A DNA stretch of 25,051 nucleotides from Conidiobolus incongruus B7586. Taxonomy: Eukaryota > Entomophthoromycota > Entomophthoromycetes > Entomophthorales > Conidiobolaceae. Positions 10,429 to 20,277 of this stretch are shown here, piece after piece. The DNA lies in the NCBI GenBank assembly GCA_000697335.1, contig JNEM01016410.1, positions 1 through 25,051 of the forward strand, in the 5' to 3' direction. The notes beneath the pieces were generated by a model. That model did no database searches. It was not told the origin of the DNA and saw only the letters and a list, made by a program, of their open reading frames with translations. The position numbers were made by a program, and so were the translations under genes. Position 1 is the first letter of the stretch; each line of letters starts with the position of its first letter.

Positions 10429-11571
10429 ATGCAATTTAGTACAGCTCTCATAACTATTACAATATTAATAATTTCTTTGATGGAAGGTCATATAATAACA
10501 GATCAATATATTGTAGGGTTTGACAGAAAATCCCGTTTAAGTTTCGAAACACAAGTGGAAGCAGTTCAAGATCTTTTTACTACTAGGGATGACAGTAACC
10601 AAATTTTACACAAATATGATGCGGTACTCTATGGTATTAGTGCAAAATTAGACCGAATTACATTGGAGAAGGTTAAGAACCTTACAAACGTGAAATTTGT
10701 GGAGCATGACCAAATTGTTAAGAGCTTTGCTATCCAAAAGAATGCTCCTTGGGGTCTTGCTCGCATTTCGCAACGTAACAGGTTGGAATCGCCCCCTTAT
10801 AGCTATACATATGATGATGATGCTGGAGAAGGCGTCAATATTTACGTTTTGGATACTGGAGTCAATCTTAATCACGTCGACTTTGGCGGTCGCGCCTCTT
10901 GGGGTACTTCCACCACTTCAGAATCTTCGAAAGACGATAAGCATGGTCACGGTACTCACTGTGCTGGTGTCGCTGCAGGCACTACTTATGGTGTAGCTAA
11001 GAAGGCTAAGGTCATTGCTGTTAGAGTATTGAGTGACGATGGCAAAGGTTCTTATGCTCAAGTAATTGCTGGTATTAACTGGGTAGTCAAAAACAAGTCT
11101 GGTCCCAAAGGGAATGTGATTTCGATGAGTATAGGAGGTAGTAAAATTGATGCAGTTAACAGCGCCGTCGCCGATGCAGTTAACGCTGGTGTTGTCACTG
11201 TTGTTGCCGCTGGTAATGAGAATTCTGATGCGTGTAAATACTCTCCTGCTAGTGCTCCATCCGCCATCACTGTCGGGTCCATTGATATTAATGACAAGAA
11301 GGCTTCCTTTTCCAACCACGGTCCCTGTGTCGACATTTACGCTCCTGGCGTCAATATTTTGTCAGCTTGGACTGGAAACAATACAGCTTCCAGAATCATT
11401 TCCGGAACTTCTATGGCTACTCCTCATATTTCTGGTATTGTGGCTAATTTGCTCAGTAAAGGAGTTTCCGTAAGTAATCTAGAAACTAAACTCAAAACCA
11501 TTGCTACTCGAAATAAAATTTCTGGACTTCCAGAAAATACCGTTAATTTGCTAGGCTACAACGGTTATTAA
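10429..11571 (+). CDS. Proteinase K-like subtilisin (S8A), copy 3, complete
   Basis: Complete, intronless secreted serine protease of 380 residues. The ATG at 10429 starts the signal peptide MQFSTALITITILIISLMEG (residues 1-20); a slightly longer open frame begins only with a non-AUG codon and was rejected. The I9 propeptide spans about residues 25-97 (DQYIVGF onward). The mature domain begins near Ala101, before NAPWGLARIS. Triad Asp142, His174 and Ser328 and oxyanion Asn263 fall at exactly the same positions as in copy 2, with no gap needed anywhere in the alignment. Cys178, Cys269 and Cys300 are also shared. Hand-counted identity to copy 2 is about 65/100 in the prepro part and 217/280 in the mature part, so the mature enzyme is more constrained. 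Differences concentrate in surface-type loops such as residues 161-170 and 202-210, which could alter specificity; that last point is inference. Confidence 0.97.
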   Translation: MQFSTALITITILIISLMEGHIITDQYIVGFDRKSRLSFETQVEAVQDLFTTRDDSNQILHKYDAVLYGISAKLDRITLEKVKNLTNVKFVEHDQIVKSFAIQKNAPWGLARISQRNRLESPPYSYTYDDDAGEGVNIYVLDTGVNLNHVDFGGRASWGTSTTSESSKDDKHGHGTHCAGVAAGTTYGVAKKAKVIAVRVLSDDGKGSYAQVIAGINWVVKNKSGPKGNVISMSIGGSKIDAVNSAVADAVNAGVVTVVAAGNENSDACKYSPASAPSAITVGSIDINDKKASFSNHGPCVDIYAPGVNILSAWTGNNTASRIISGTSMATPHISGIVANLLSKGVSVSNLETKLKTIATRNKISGLPENTVNLLGYNGY

Positions 11572-11594
11572 ATCAAGATATAATTATTTTTCCC

Positions 11595-11600
11595 AATAAA
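11595..11600 (+). promoter_or_regulatory. Putative polyadenylation signal of copy 3
   Basis: An AATAAA hexamer lies about 24 bases after the stop of copy 3, matching the position of the equivalent hexamer after copy 2. Weak evidence on its own in AT-rich DNA. Confidence 0.4.
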
Positions 11601-11940
11601 TCTCACTTGAAAAATTGAACCAATATGTCAAATAATTTGATCACAAAATTTATTCAGTTTGGGGAAAAGACAGCATATAATACTGAACTTCGATTGAATA
11701 CATTATGCTTAATATTTTTTATATTAAAGAGTCAAATTTCTTATCTGCATTCAAATTTTGTATATTATAATGGAAAATACCTTTTATTTTTGACTATATT
11801 TATTATATAAAATTATTTGATTTCATGTATTGTATTGAAAATTTTGAATAATAAAACGTTGAGTAATTATTCCAACTAGATGTCAAAACTATATCTTTCA
11901 CAAAAACATTTTGAGCATGGTGTATATAAGCATAACAAGA

Positions 11941-11962
11941 TATATATATATATATATATATA
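11941..11962. repeat. (TA)n microsatellite
   Basis: An uninterrupted dinucleotide TA run of about eleven units downstream of protease copy 3. It is simple sequence with no sign of a function. Confidence 0.9.
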
Positions 11963-12565
11963 AGGTAAATAACTATATTTTTAACATTTTATAATATTAT
12001 TTAATGTTTTATATTATAATTGAAACAAATTTTATCAGTAATTAAAATTTTGTATTATTACAGTACTACTATATAAGCTAAGTAATGACACAATTTTAAT
12101 ATCAGAATTAAATGCAATTATTAATATATAAATTATTAATTTAATGAACAGTATGGAATTAATACTTTCTTTTATTACTAATAGCTCTTTAATATACTTT
12201 TAACAAGTTTTTAACAATTAACAAACAGTTCTTTATACTAAAGACTAAAATTTAATGTTTCACAAATTAATTTTTGTTTATAGGAATTTTTTTTCTTATA
12301 AGCATATTTTTTAATTACCTAAAATAATTATAATTAGATAAGCTATAATCTAGTAAATAAATTAAGTATGATAACTCTTTAATTCCTTCTATTAATAATT
12401 AATTATAATATTAACTTAATATCTTTTATATTTTATTTAACATAATATATTTTTGGTATAATAGTAACAATATTGATTATAAACTATTTTATTTAAGAAA
12501 ATAATATAAAGCATATTAATAGTTAATATCACTTTGAAAATTGAATTGAAAGACATAAACCATTA

Positions 12566-12599
12566 TAATCTATTATTTTAATCTATTATTTTAATCTAT
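12566..12599. repeat. 13-bp tandem repeat, about 2.6 copies
   Basis: The unit taatctattattt is repeated perfectly head to tail twice, followed by a partial third copy. It is a short minisatellite-like expansion in intergenic DNA. Confidence 0.85.
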
Positions 12600-14477
12600 A
12601 TTTACTTATAATAAAAGCATTGATCCATTATGATTTATAATAGGGACTATTTTAATATTATATTTTGTCTTTAAATAAAAGATTAAAAAATTGAGATTTA
12701 TTAATTATATTGTTTAAATATAAAAACCTTTGTTTTTGGTTATATTTTAATAGATTTTACTTAACTATAGCTAGTCTAGCGTTTATAAGTATTGGTTTAT
12801 TTATAAGGAAATTTTTAATATATATTGTCATTAATCAATCTAGATTAAAACTTTTATATATCTAATATACTTATATAATTTTTATTATATCACCTTATAA
12901 TTCTTTATCTGAAAATAAAAAAATGCGTTTAATATATTTTTGAGTTTATTAATAAATAAAATAATAACAATAAGAATTATTCTTTTAATATATAGTAAAA
13001 ATATTTTTTTTAGCTATATATTAATAAATTTAGTGATAAATTATTATATTAAATAAAATATTATCTGAAAAATTATTTAAAAACCTTGGATAATCCTAAA
13101 AAGTTTATAACCTAAATATAATGATAATATAATGAAAAATTATAGATAATGACTATCTAGTTTAAATAGCATAAACTTTATATTTTTAAATATTTTGATA
13201 GAATAATATTTTTAATTTTGTATATTTTTAGTTTGATTATATTAATTCTTTTATATATTTTATATATAATTAGTTTTTCAAATTTAACAATATGTTTGAA
13301 AAACCAGGAATTGAAAATTTTTTCATTTTTTTACTAATAGAATAAAATTATATATATTAAGAATTTTTTCAGTAAGATATATTTTTGTATTTTGATATTT
13401 TCAGATAATATAATTGAATTCAACTAAAATTTATACTTTAAAACTTATCAGGTGATAATCCACTTTAAAAAAAATCTCATACCTTTTTAGCTGTAATAAT
13501 GTAAAAGAAATATTTATTGAAATTTTTAAAAATATGAATTATAAATTTAGCAAATATCTTTTAAAACTATTTTTTGTATATAACTCGTACCGAAATTCAT
13601 CCAAATGTATTGTTTATTTTATAAGGATACTAAAATTCATTCAGTTTAATATTCAGAACTTTCATTCTATGAGCAATGAAAAATTAATATTGTAATTAAC
13701 TTCACATTTAATTCATGAAAATTAATTATTTAAATGAATCAATATTATTAATAGTATTATTTAAAATTTTACAAAATTAGGTATTTTTGCAACTCGGATA
13801 TATTAAATTGAAATATATCTTATATTGATAACAAATGAAATATATAGCTTGAATATATTTATTTAATATTGAAAATACTATATTGATTGCTTTTTCCTGT
13901 TGGCATTACTAAAAATTATTTAGAAATCAAAACATATATTTTTTAGCAAGTAAATTATATACTTAACCAATGAAACATAATTTAATATTATTTTCAATCA
14001 AACTCACTAAAATATTTAGTAATAGTTTTCCAATATTATAGTGCAAGTACCAAAATATATCCTCAATTTCTATTATAATCCTCAAATCCTATTATATTTA
14101 TATATAGTTAGGTAGCTATGAAAAATTAATTTATATAGATATTGAAATTATTGATTATTTTTTAATATCCAAATGATTAAGAAAGATTTAACTCTTAAAG
14201 ATTGATTACAAGGGCCTTACTTGATAAATTCTAATAGAATATAAATATTAGATCAAGTGCCTAAAGTTCCAATTCCAGCAAAAAGTGCCAATACAGTTTT
14301 TGAAACGATATGAAAAGAAGTTTGAAATTTCGAAATTCTTAATTATCTGTATTCACATATGAATGATTTTATATTTTAATCGTTGTAAATGAAAGTATTT
14401 ATTTGAATGCAAAAAATCCTTTTAGTTTGGATAGATAATATATTACTTATATGTTAATATGGTGAGCTCTTTAAGCA

Positions 14478-14483
14478 TATAAG
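14478..14483 (+). promoter_or_regulatory. Relic TATA element of copy 5 pseudogene
   Basis: TATAAG within gcatataagcctc lies 59 bases before the position of the former start codon, the same spacing as in copies 2 and 3. It suggests the duplication that produced copy 5 included its promoter. Confidence 0.35.
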
Positions 14484-14536
14484 CCTCATGAGTATAATAT
14501 GTATTAATTCTCAAAACTTTCGAAATTTATTTGATT

Positions 14537-15381
14537 ATTCAATTCTGGACAGTTGTCTCCGCTTTGATGTAGTTGATTGCTGCGTTGGTTCAAGGGGAAT
14601 TAATCAAAAATCGTTATATTACAGAGTTCGACATTGACTCAAGATTACGTTTCGAGGTACAAGTTACACTAGTTTAACTTTTCTTGATGTCAAGTGGCGG
14701 TACTAATCAAATTTTACATTATTATGATGTGGTGCTTCATAGTAATATTTCGAAATTAGATTAAAGCCCATTGAAGTAGATTATGAAACTTCCAAATGTG
14801 AAATATATTGAGGAAGATAGTATTATAAACGTTGTTGCTACCCAACAAAGTGCACCTTGAAATTTCGCTCAAATTTCACAACCTGATAAGCTGGGACAAG
14901 GTCCTTAAACTTATAAATATGATGATAATATTGGGGAAAGTGTCAATGTTTACACACTGGATACTAGTATCAATATTACTCATGTCAATTTTGGAGGTTG
15001 TGCCACTTATGGCATTATCACTTCTAATAGTCCTTCCAAAGAAGACAATTTTTCCCCGCCAGTGCTCCTTCCCTATCACAGTTGGATTAGCCAATATTTG
15101 GAATCAAAAAGCTTACATTTTCAATGAAGGTTCCTGTGTCGATATTCACATCCTCGGCGTCAACAACTTGTCAACTTGGAAAGGCAATAATACCGCCACT
15201 AAGAGTTCGACCCAAACTTCGATAGCTGCTCCACATCCTTGGTATTACAGCAGCATTACTCAACAAGAGGGTTTCAGCTAGCAATCTCGAAGCTAAAATC
15301 AAATCTCTAGCAATTAAGAATAAGATCAAAGAACTTGCAGTAAATACTGTTAGTTTATTAGGTTATAATAGCTCTAATTGA
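14537..15381 (+). pseudogene. Subtilisin pseudogene, copy 5, with internal deletion
   Basis: A decayed paralogue of the same family. The codon in the start position is ATT instead of ATG, and the signal-peptide and propeptide regions align with copies 2 and 3 (for example SRLRFEVQV for SRLSFEAQV) but carry in-frame stops. The mature N-terminus is recognisable near 14840 (QQSAP, with the following tryptophan codon turned to a stop). After the Asp block near 14940-15000 the sequence jumps, at about 15050, from the SSKED loop (around residue 170 of copy 2) directly to SPASAP (around residue 272). A block of about 300 bp with the catalytic His and oxyanion Asn is therefore missing. The C-terminal part remains recognisable (CVDIH, QTSIAAPH, VSLLGYNSSN) and ends at TGA 15379-15381, although this tail is also frame-disrupted. 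Clearly non-functional. More substitutions and a deletion make it look at least as old as copy 4. Confidence 0.93.
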
Positions 15382-15577
15382 ATATTTATTCGTTTCATTT
15401 ACGATAATCATTAATTAATCTTTATTAAAATGAAAAATAATATAATCTTAAACGGAATCATTATTGAATATTAAATTAATTTCTCAATTATTTTAAAAAA
15501 TTGATTTTTTCAAAATTCCAAATTTAAAACAAATTATTAAATAATTAAATTTTAAATTATATATCAAATACTGATTC

Positions 15578-15583
15578 TTTATT
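15578..15583 (-). promoter_or_regulatory. Putative polyadenylation signal of the 7TM gene
   Basis: AATAAA on the minus strand, about 17 bases past the TAA stop at 15602-15600. The placement is plausible and supports the chosen 3' end of the gene, but the hexamer is common by chance here. Confidence 0.4.
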
Positions 15584-15599
15584 TCAATATTAACAAATT

Positions 15600-17771
15600 T
15601 TATCTTCTAAACCAAAATAATGCTAATCCCCATCGGGTAGTGGGCAAACTGTGAGGATTAGGATCCATGAGGAGTAATTTGGCCCAAATAGTGTTGACAG
15701 GCTGGACATGAGTAGTAGTTTTTCTCAGTCGTGTACATGGTTTAATCTCCCATCGATGATTGAATGGCAACTGGACTGTGGGTGTTTTGAATTTGGGATT
15801 GCGTAGGAGATAGCTATTTCACCGTTAGTAATTACAGAGATAGTGATTGTATTAAAATTATTACCATATGATAGAATATTTCAATAATAGAATAACATTA
15901 CCGACAACATATTGAATACTTAAAAGTTGGTTGAATACGAAATTACCAATCAGGAAGAACTATGGTGAATTAATAAAATGGAGAATATAAATTATAATAT
16001 TGATACTTACAACACATTCTAACAACCCAATCACTAACAATGGAATCAGCAAATATCTACAAAATGAATTAATAAAAAATCTACTTTTTAATTTAATAAC
16101 TTACTTGTACAATCGATATTTCTTCTTATAACTTTTACTGATTAAACTCACTTGAGGTTTCTTTTTCATACTCGGGTCTGTAGGATCTCGAACTCGAATA
16201 CGTGGTGGTGCTAAGAATGTCGTACCCCAATCCGGTACTGTCAATACGATGGGTTCGTGTTGGGATTTGGGTATGATGTAGGATAGGCCTTCTTTGATCA
16301 CTTCGATGTGGAACAGGCCATTGAATAAAGTGTAACTGAAACAGGTAATTAGAAGACATGCTGTGGAAATCTAATAGCAGAAATTATTGGTATAGATGAC
16401 ATTAATTAATGAATATACTCTAAACTTACCCATACGGTTCCTCCCCAAATTAAAAATGTAGCTTTAGCTATACCGTAAGCGGAACTTAAAGCTAATCATT
16501 AAAATATTAAGTTAATAAAACCATTAAAGCTAATAATAAACATAATATAATACCTATAACACATTTCGTCTCAGATCGCATCCATTTAAATCTTGTGATG
16601 CCCCAGCCCTTAGAGAATCCCACTTGAAAGAATTGGATGAAGAAATGATTCAAAAAAATCAATAAGAAACGGACCACTTGGAGCCAATAAAGGGGTAAAT
16701 CTGTGCTGGAGATCACCGTGTAGTGGTAGCTTTCAACGAGAAGGTACAGAATGCTGGTGAGGATGATTAGAGTAATGAGGTGGTGAAGATAGGGACGTCC
16801 CTAGTAAAATGAATTATATATACTAATACACTTTATAAATTGAATTTACCTTAAATTTTCGCAACCATCCATACTGCCACAATACGAACAGACTGCCCCA
16901 GCCACCTAAGGCAATACCGAAAGAAAGTTTGGGAATCGCTGAGGTACCACTGTCCAAGTGAGTTACACCAGGATTCATGGGATTTAGAATTATTGCATTA
17001 TAGGAAATTTGTGGAAGTGACTGCAAATTGGGATTACAGTTGACCAAAAACACGAGATAAACTGAAGATACACTCAATTTAATATTATAAGTGGGACTTG
17101 CTGGCGTAATATGTAATGGACTCACTACTTCATTTAGGGTGGAGAAAGAGCCTTCCATGGTGTTGTTTTCTATTTGGTTGAGACTGTAATGATCATACAT
17201 ATTGAGATTCAGTATTTGTGGCTTAAGCGGGTTTTGAATTTGGCTGAATTGAGATAAATTTACCACAGTTTCAACACGTACACGGTTGTTGTAACCAGGT
17301 ACTGGAGACGATGTGGATCCTGGCAGTAGATGGCATGCGGATCCCACCTCTTCTTCGTGGTTCTTCTTAAACTAAATAGAATATATAAATACCATTGAAT
17401 TATTATCATATATAAAACCATTACAAAATCATGAACTTCTTGAATCGTAATTAGCATTCTTAAGTTATTTATCAATTCCGTTTTATTCACCTACTCTAAT
17501 ATTAATCCAATATTCATTAGTCAATACATTCAAAAATTACCGTATTCCAAACATTAAAAAAATTTAATTTACCGAACTGAATATTTAAACCTTCTAATGC
17601 GTTTGAATAGTTGGGTTCTGAAGCTCCATAAGTGTTGGACTCATAATTGAATTTGACTATTGGTACCAGTGTATTATATGGTAAGTTGATATTTTCATTG
17701 AAGAATATTGCACTCTTTATTAGATTGAAGAAAAATATTAAAAGAAAACTTAATGAAGCAAGGATTTTCAT
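15600..17771 (-). CDS. Seven-transmembrane GOST/GPR107-GPR180-like protein, nine exons
   Basis: Reconstructed by matching GT/AG sites and reading phase. The exons, in transcript order, are 17771-17541, 17490-17425, 17371-16850, 16800-16554, 16491-16430, 16370-16105, 16056-16011, 15959-15865 and 15813-15600. All eight introns are 48-62 bases; the last has TACTAAC before its acceptor. The 582-residue product has a signal peptide (MKILASLSFLLIFFF), a luminal/extracellular domain to about residue 245 with Cys112 and Cys211, and then seven hydrophobic segments near 248-268, 279-299, 312-335, 354-372, 377-397, 466-485 and 492-515. TM3 is followed by KGWGITR, resembling the KGWT-type motif of GPR180/TMEM145 relatives; IPKLSF before TM1 fits the GOST fold. 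Basic loops (KKKPQ, SYKKKYRLYK) and the basic tail fall on the predicted cytoplasmic side. The TM5-TM6 loop of about 68 residues is long for the family. Members act in Golgi/endosomal trafficking or as orphan receptors. The 7TM call is solid; the exact subfamily is uncertain. Confidence 0.8.
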
Positions 17772-18575
17772 ATTGATATAAATTTTAAAAAATTTAAATA
17801 GAATCAATTATTTAAACAAAAAAATAGAGATAGTAATTTTTAATATATTTAAACAATAACAATAATCTTCTCTTGATATTTCTATTTCATAATTTATTAT
17901 GAATTGAATGCGATTAAATACCATTAAAATTTGTAACAATTTAAAACTTACTGAATACAATATAGTGTTTAGTTCTGAAAATTTTCTACAAATTTTGCCA
18001 ATTTGAGTCAAATTTAATTGATGGTTCCATTCAAGTCAGTTAAAAATTCTATTATCGATAACAACTATGATAATAGATATATATTGAATTAATAAATAGA
18101 GAATTATGTTGTTTTTTAGTATATTATGTTTCATAATTCCTTATGCTGCAATTTAATCACATTTAGATATTTTTGGATTCATTAATTTCATTATTCAATT
18201 GGAATCGTTTATATGTTTTGATTTCAAAAATTGATGGCATTTATAATATAATGGAATTAAAATAAATTTGATTAAATGATATTGTAAAACCAAAGTAAAA
18301 TATGAATGAATAAAAAATTATAAGATATTTAAGTACACAAATTTCAATAGATATACAATTGGCGAATTATATATTTCAAATCACTGGTTTTTAGTTACCA
18401 ATTTAAAAATATGTTAATTTGAAAGAATCAAAGTAAAAAGGACAAAATTAAATAAAACATATTGGAAAGATATGATATAATCAATAAATGATACAATTTC
18501 AAAACCATCAATAAGTTTTGAAATTATTTAAAATATCTATACTCGCAAATATTCAAAGAATTTTTTTGTTCTTCA

Positions 18576-18580
<5 letters not shown>

Positions 18581-18614
<34 letters not shown>
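18581..18614. repeat. (AT)17 microsatellite
   Basis: An uninterrupted AT dinucleotide tract of 34 bases, the longest simple repeat in the window, lying between the two divergent genes. Confidence 0.95.
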
Positions 18615-18618
<4 letters not shown>

Positions 18619-19791
18619 AATATTCAAATTTATTGGATATTATTACTAATAAGATGAATTATATTTTACCACCGATTGAATAATTCGTAATTCGTTAAAA
18701 TATTAAAATTTATTCAATGGAATAATTTTTTAATTTACTGGAATAACAGATGGAATAGTATTTTTGTAAAAATTATTATTATTAATACATAAATATATTA
18801 ATAATATTGACCATCAATAATTGTTAACCCATATTAATAAAATAACAAATCACATTGATGGAAACAATATTGTTCTTTAAGTTTTATTATCAAAATAATT
18901 ATAATATAGTATATTTTGTGAATTAAATTTTTATCATTATTAAATATGACTATCATTCTTTAAATTAATTTGATATAAATACATTAAATATTATATTTTT
19001 GGGAACAATAAAATGTTTATAACTATATTAATGTAAAAAAATATTTATTACCAAAAGCTCTTTTTAAAATCTAACAACTATTGGGAATTCAAGTTGATGT
19101 AGAATCTTAAAAACTTTTGAATATTGTTATATGCTGAATAATTTCAATGTTATGATATTGATAATTTTCAAATATAAGTTATTTCAATTTACATATTTTT
19201 CATTATTAAATTTGATTAATTACGAAATGATTTCATTTTGATATCATCATTTCAATATTTATCACATTCAATTTAAGCGTTGATTGAGATTGGATAAAAT
19301 AAGTCAATAATATACTATTGAATATTAAAATAATAACAAAATCTCTCAATAAAAATCAGATTATTACATTTATATTACTAATAAAATATTATATAAGTAT
19401 TTATATTGAATTTTTCATAGGATTAGTATTTATTATACAATTTAATAGATGTTGTAACTTGAATATAGATTATTAATTTTCATAAAGTTTAACCGTTTTG
19501 CAACGTGATTTTGAGGATACTGAAATTGATGGATAAAATTTTTGAATTTACAATTTGAAATCTTTTAAAAAAATCGGATTTAAAATAAATATTAAAGCAT
19601 TAAAGAACTATGTCATTTGATAAAATAAGATAAGAACATAACATGGTTGACTTATTTTATATCATATATTTTTAATGTTTGAAAATTACATTCTCAATTT
19701 GATGTTTATATCATTTTCCACTATAAAAATGAGGGAATTTGTATACTTGTAAAAATATTTCAATTTTCAAAAATTCTTCAATACCCCAGTA

Positions 19792-19897
19792 CCAATTAAC
19801 CAATCAAAATGGTAAACCATAAAGGCACCTGACTAGTAGCCAATCAATATTAAAAGATTCTAAGAATCATATCAAGAGGATTGGACTTATAACCAAT
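19792..19897 (+). promoter_or_regulatory. Cluster of CCAAT boxes upstream of the E2 gene
   Basis: Five CCAAT pentamers lie within 106 bases: forward at 19792-19796, 19800-19804, 19840-19844 and 19893-19897, and reverse (ATTGG) at 19880-19884. In DNA this poor in C and G, well under one would be expected by chance. CCAAT boxes are bound by the HAP/NF-Y complex, which in fungi regulates mitochondrial and respiratory genes, so a regulatory role for the mitochondrial E2 gene downstream is plausible. Binding and function are inferred. Confidence 0.55.
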
Positions 19898-19980
19898 TAC
19901 AATCCATCCATTATTTGTGAGAAATTAAACCATTGAATTAAACTTTATTTAGAATACCGCATTCATTTAATTAAAAAAAG

Positions 19981-19987
19981 TACGTCA
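19981..19987 (+). promoter_or_regulatory. Possible CRE/ATF-like site
   Basis: TACGTCA, the reverse complement of TGACGTA, lies between the CCAAT cluster and the TATA element of the E2 gene. It resembles half of a bZIP (CREB/ATF) site. A single 7-base match is weak evidence. Confidence 0.25.
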
Positions 19988-20057
19988 CGAGATCACTATA
20001 TTTAATAAATTGGATGATTTCTTTTAATATATAATTTCGAATTATGATAGAAAGAAA

Positions 20058-20068
20058 TATATAAATAG
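20058..20068 (+). promoter_or_regulatory. Putative TATA box of the E2 gene
   Basis: TATATAAATAG about 210 bases before the ATG at 20278 is a good match to a TATA box. If used, the 5' leader would be about 180 bases. AT richness makes the call uncertain. Confidence 0.4.
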
Positions 20069-20277
20069 TTTAATAGTCCATCTGTGGCTTTGAGTTTTTA
20101 TTAATTTATTATTTTAAAAAATACCTATAATAATAAATTAGTATATTATTTAATCAATACTTTATTAAAAACTGATGTAAATTCATGAAATAATATTCAA
20201 AAGACAGTATTGAATATTAATTATTTTTTGTTTAGTTATATTATCTATCTTTCTATTTTTTGTTTCAAATTTAAAAT

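Larger units (their letters stand above)
11572..14536. other. Gene-free AT-rich intergenic stretch
   Basis: About 3 kb between copy 3 and the copy 5 pseudogene. It holds a (TA)n microsatellite near 11941-11962 and a 13-bp tandem repeat at 12566-12599. A patch of less AT-rich sequence at about 14200-14310 gives no readable protein. A 61-codon ATG frame at 11625-11810 directly behind copy 3 has no recognisable features and is not called. Confidence 0.6.
17772..20277. other. AT-rich divergent intergenic region
   Basis: About 2.5 kb between the divergently transcribed 7TM and E2 genes. It contains an (AT)17 run and, near its right end, the CCAAT cluster and TATA element listed separately. A short minus-strand open frame at 17808-18011 starts with a non-AUG codon and has no recognisable content. 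No other gene is seen. Confidence 0.65.

Noticed and set aside
11625-11810. 61-codon ATG frame downstream of copy 3
   Set aside because: Composition is as expected from translated AT-rich DNA, it overlaps the probable 3' UTR, and it has no motif.
15945-16151. Alternative splicing of the 7TM gene through a GTGAGT donor at 16151 and a 13-base exon at 15947-15959
   Set aside because: It also reaches the last exon in phase, but needs 95- and 132-base introns plus a tiny exon, and removes TM6 and TM7. The chosen chain keeps all introns near 50 bases and yields seven helices.
17808-18011. Minus-strand frame just upstream of the 7TM gene as an additional first exon
   Set aside because: It starts with a non-AUG codon, no splice pair joins it sensibly, and the ATG at 17771 already starts a good signal peptide.
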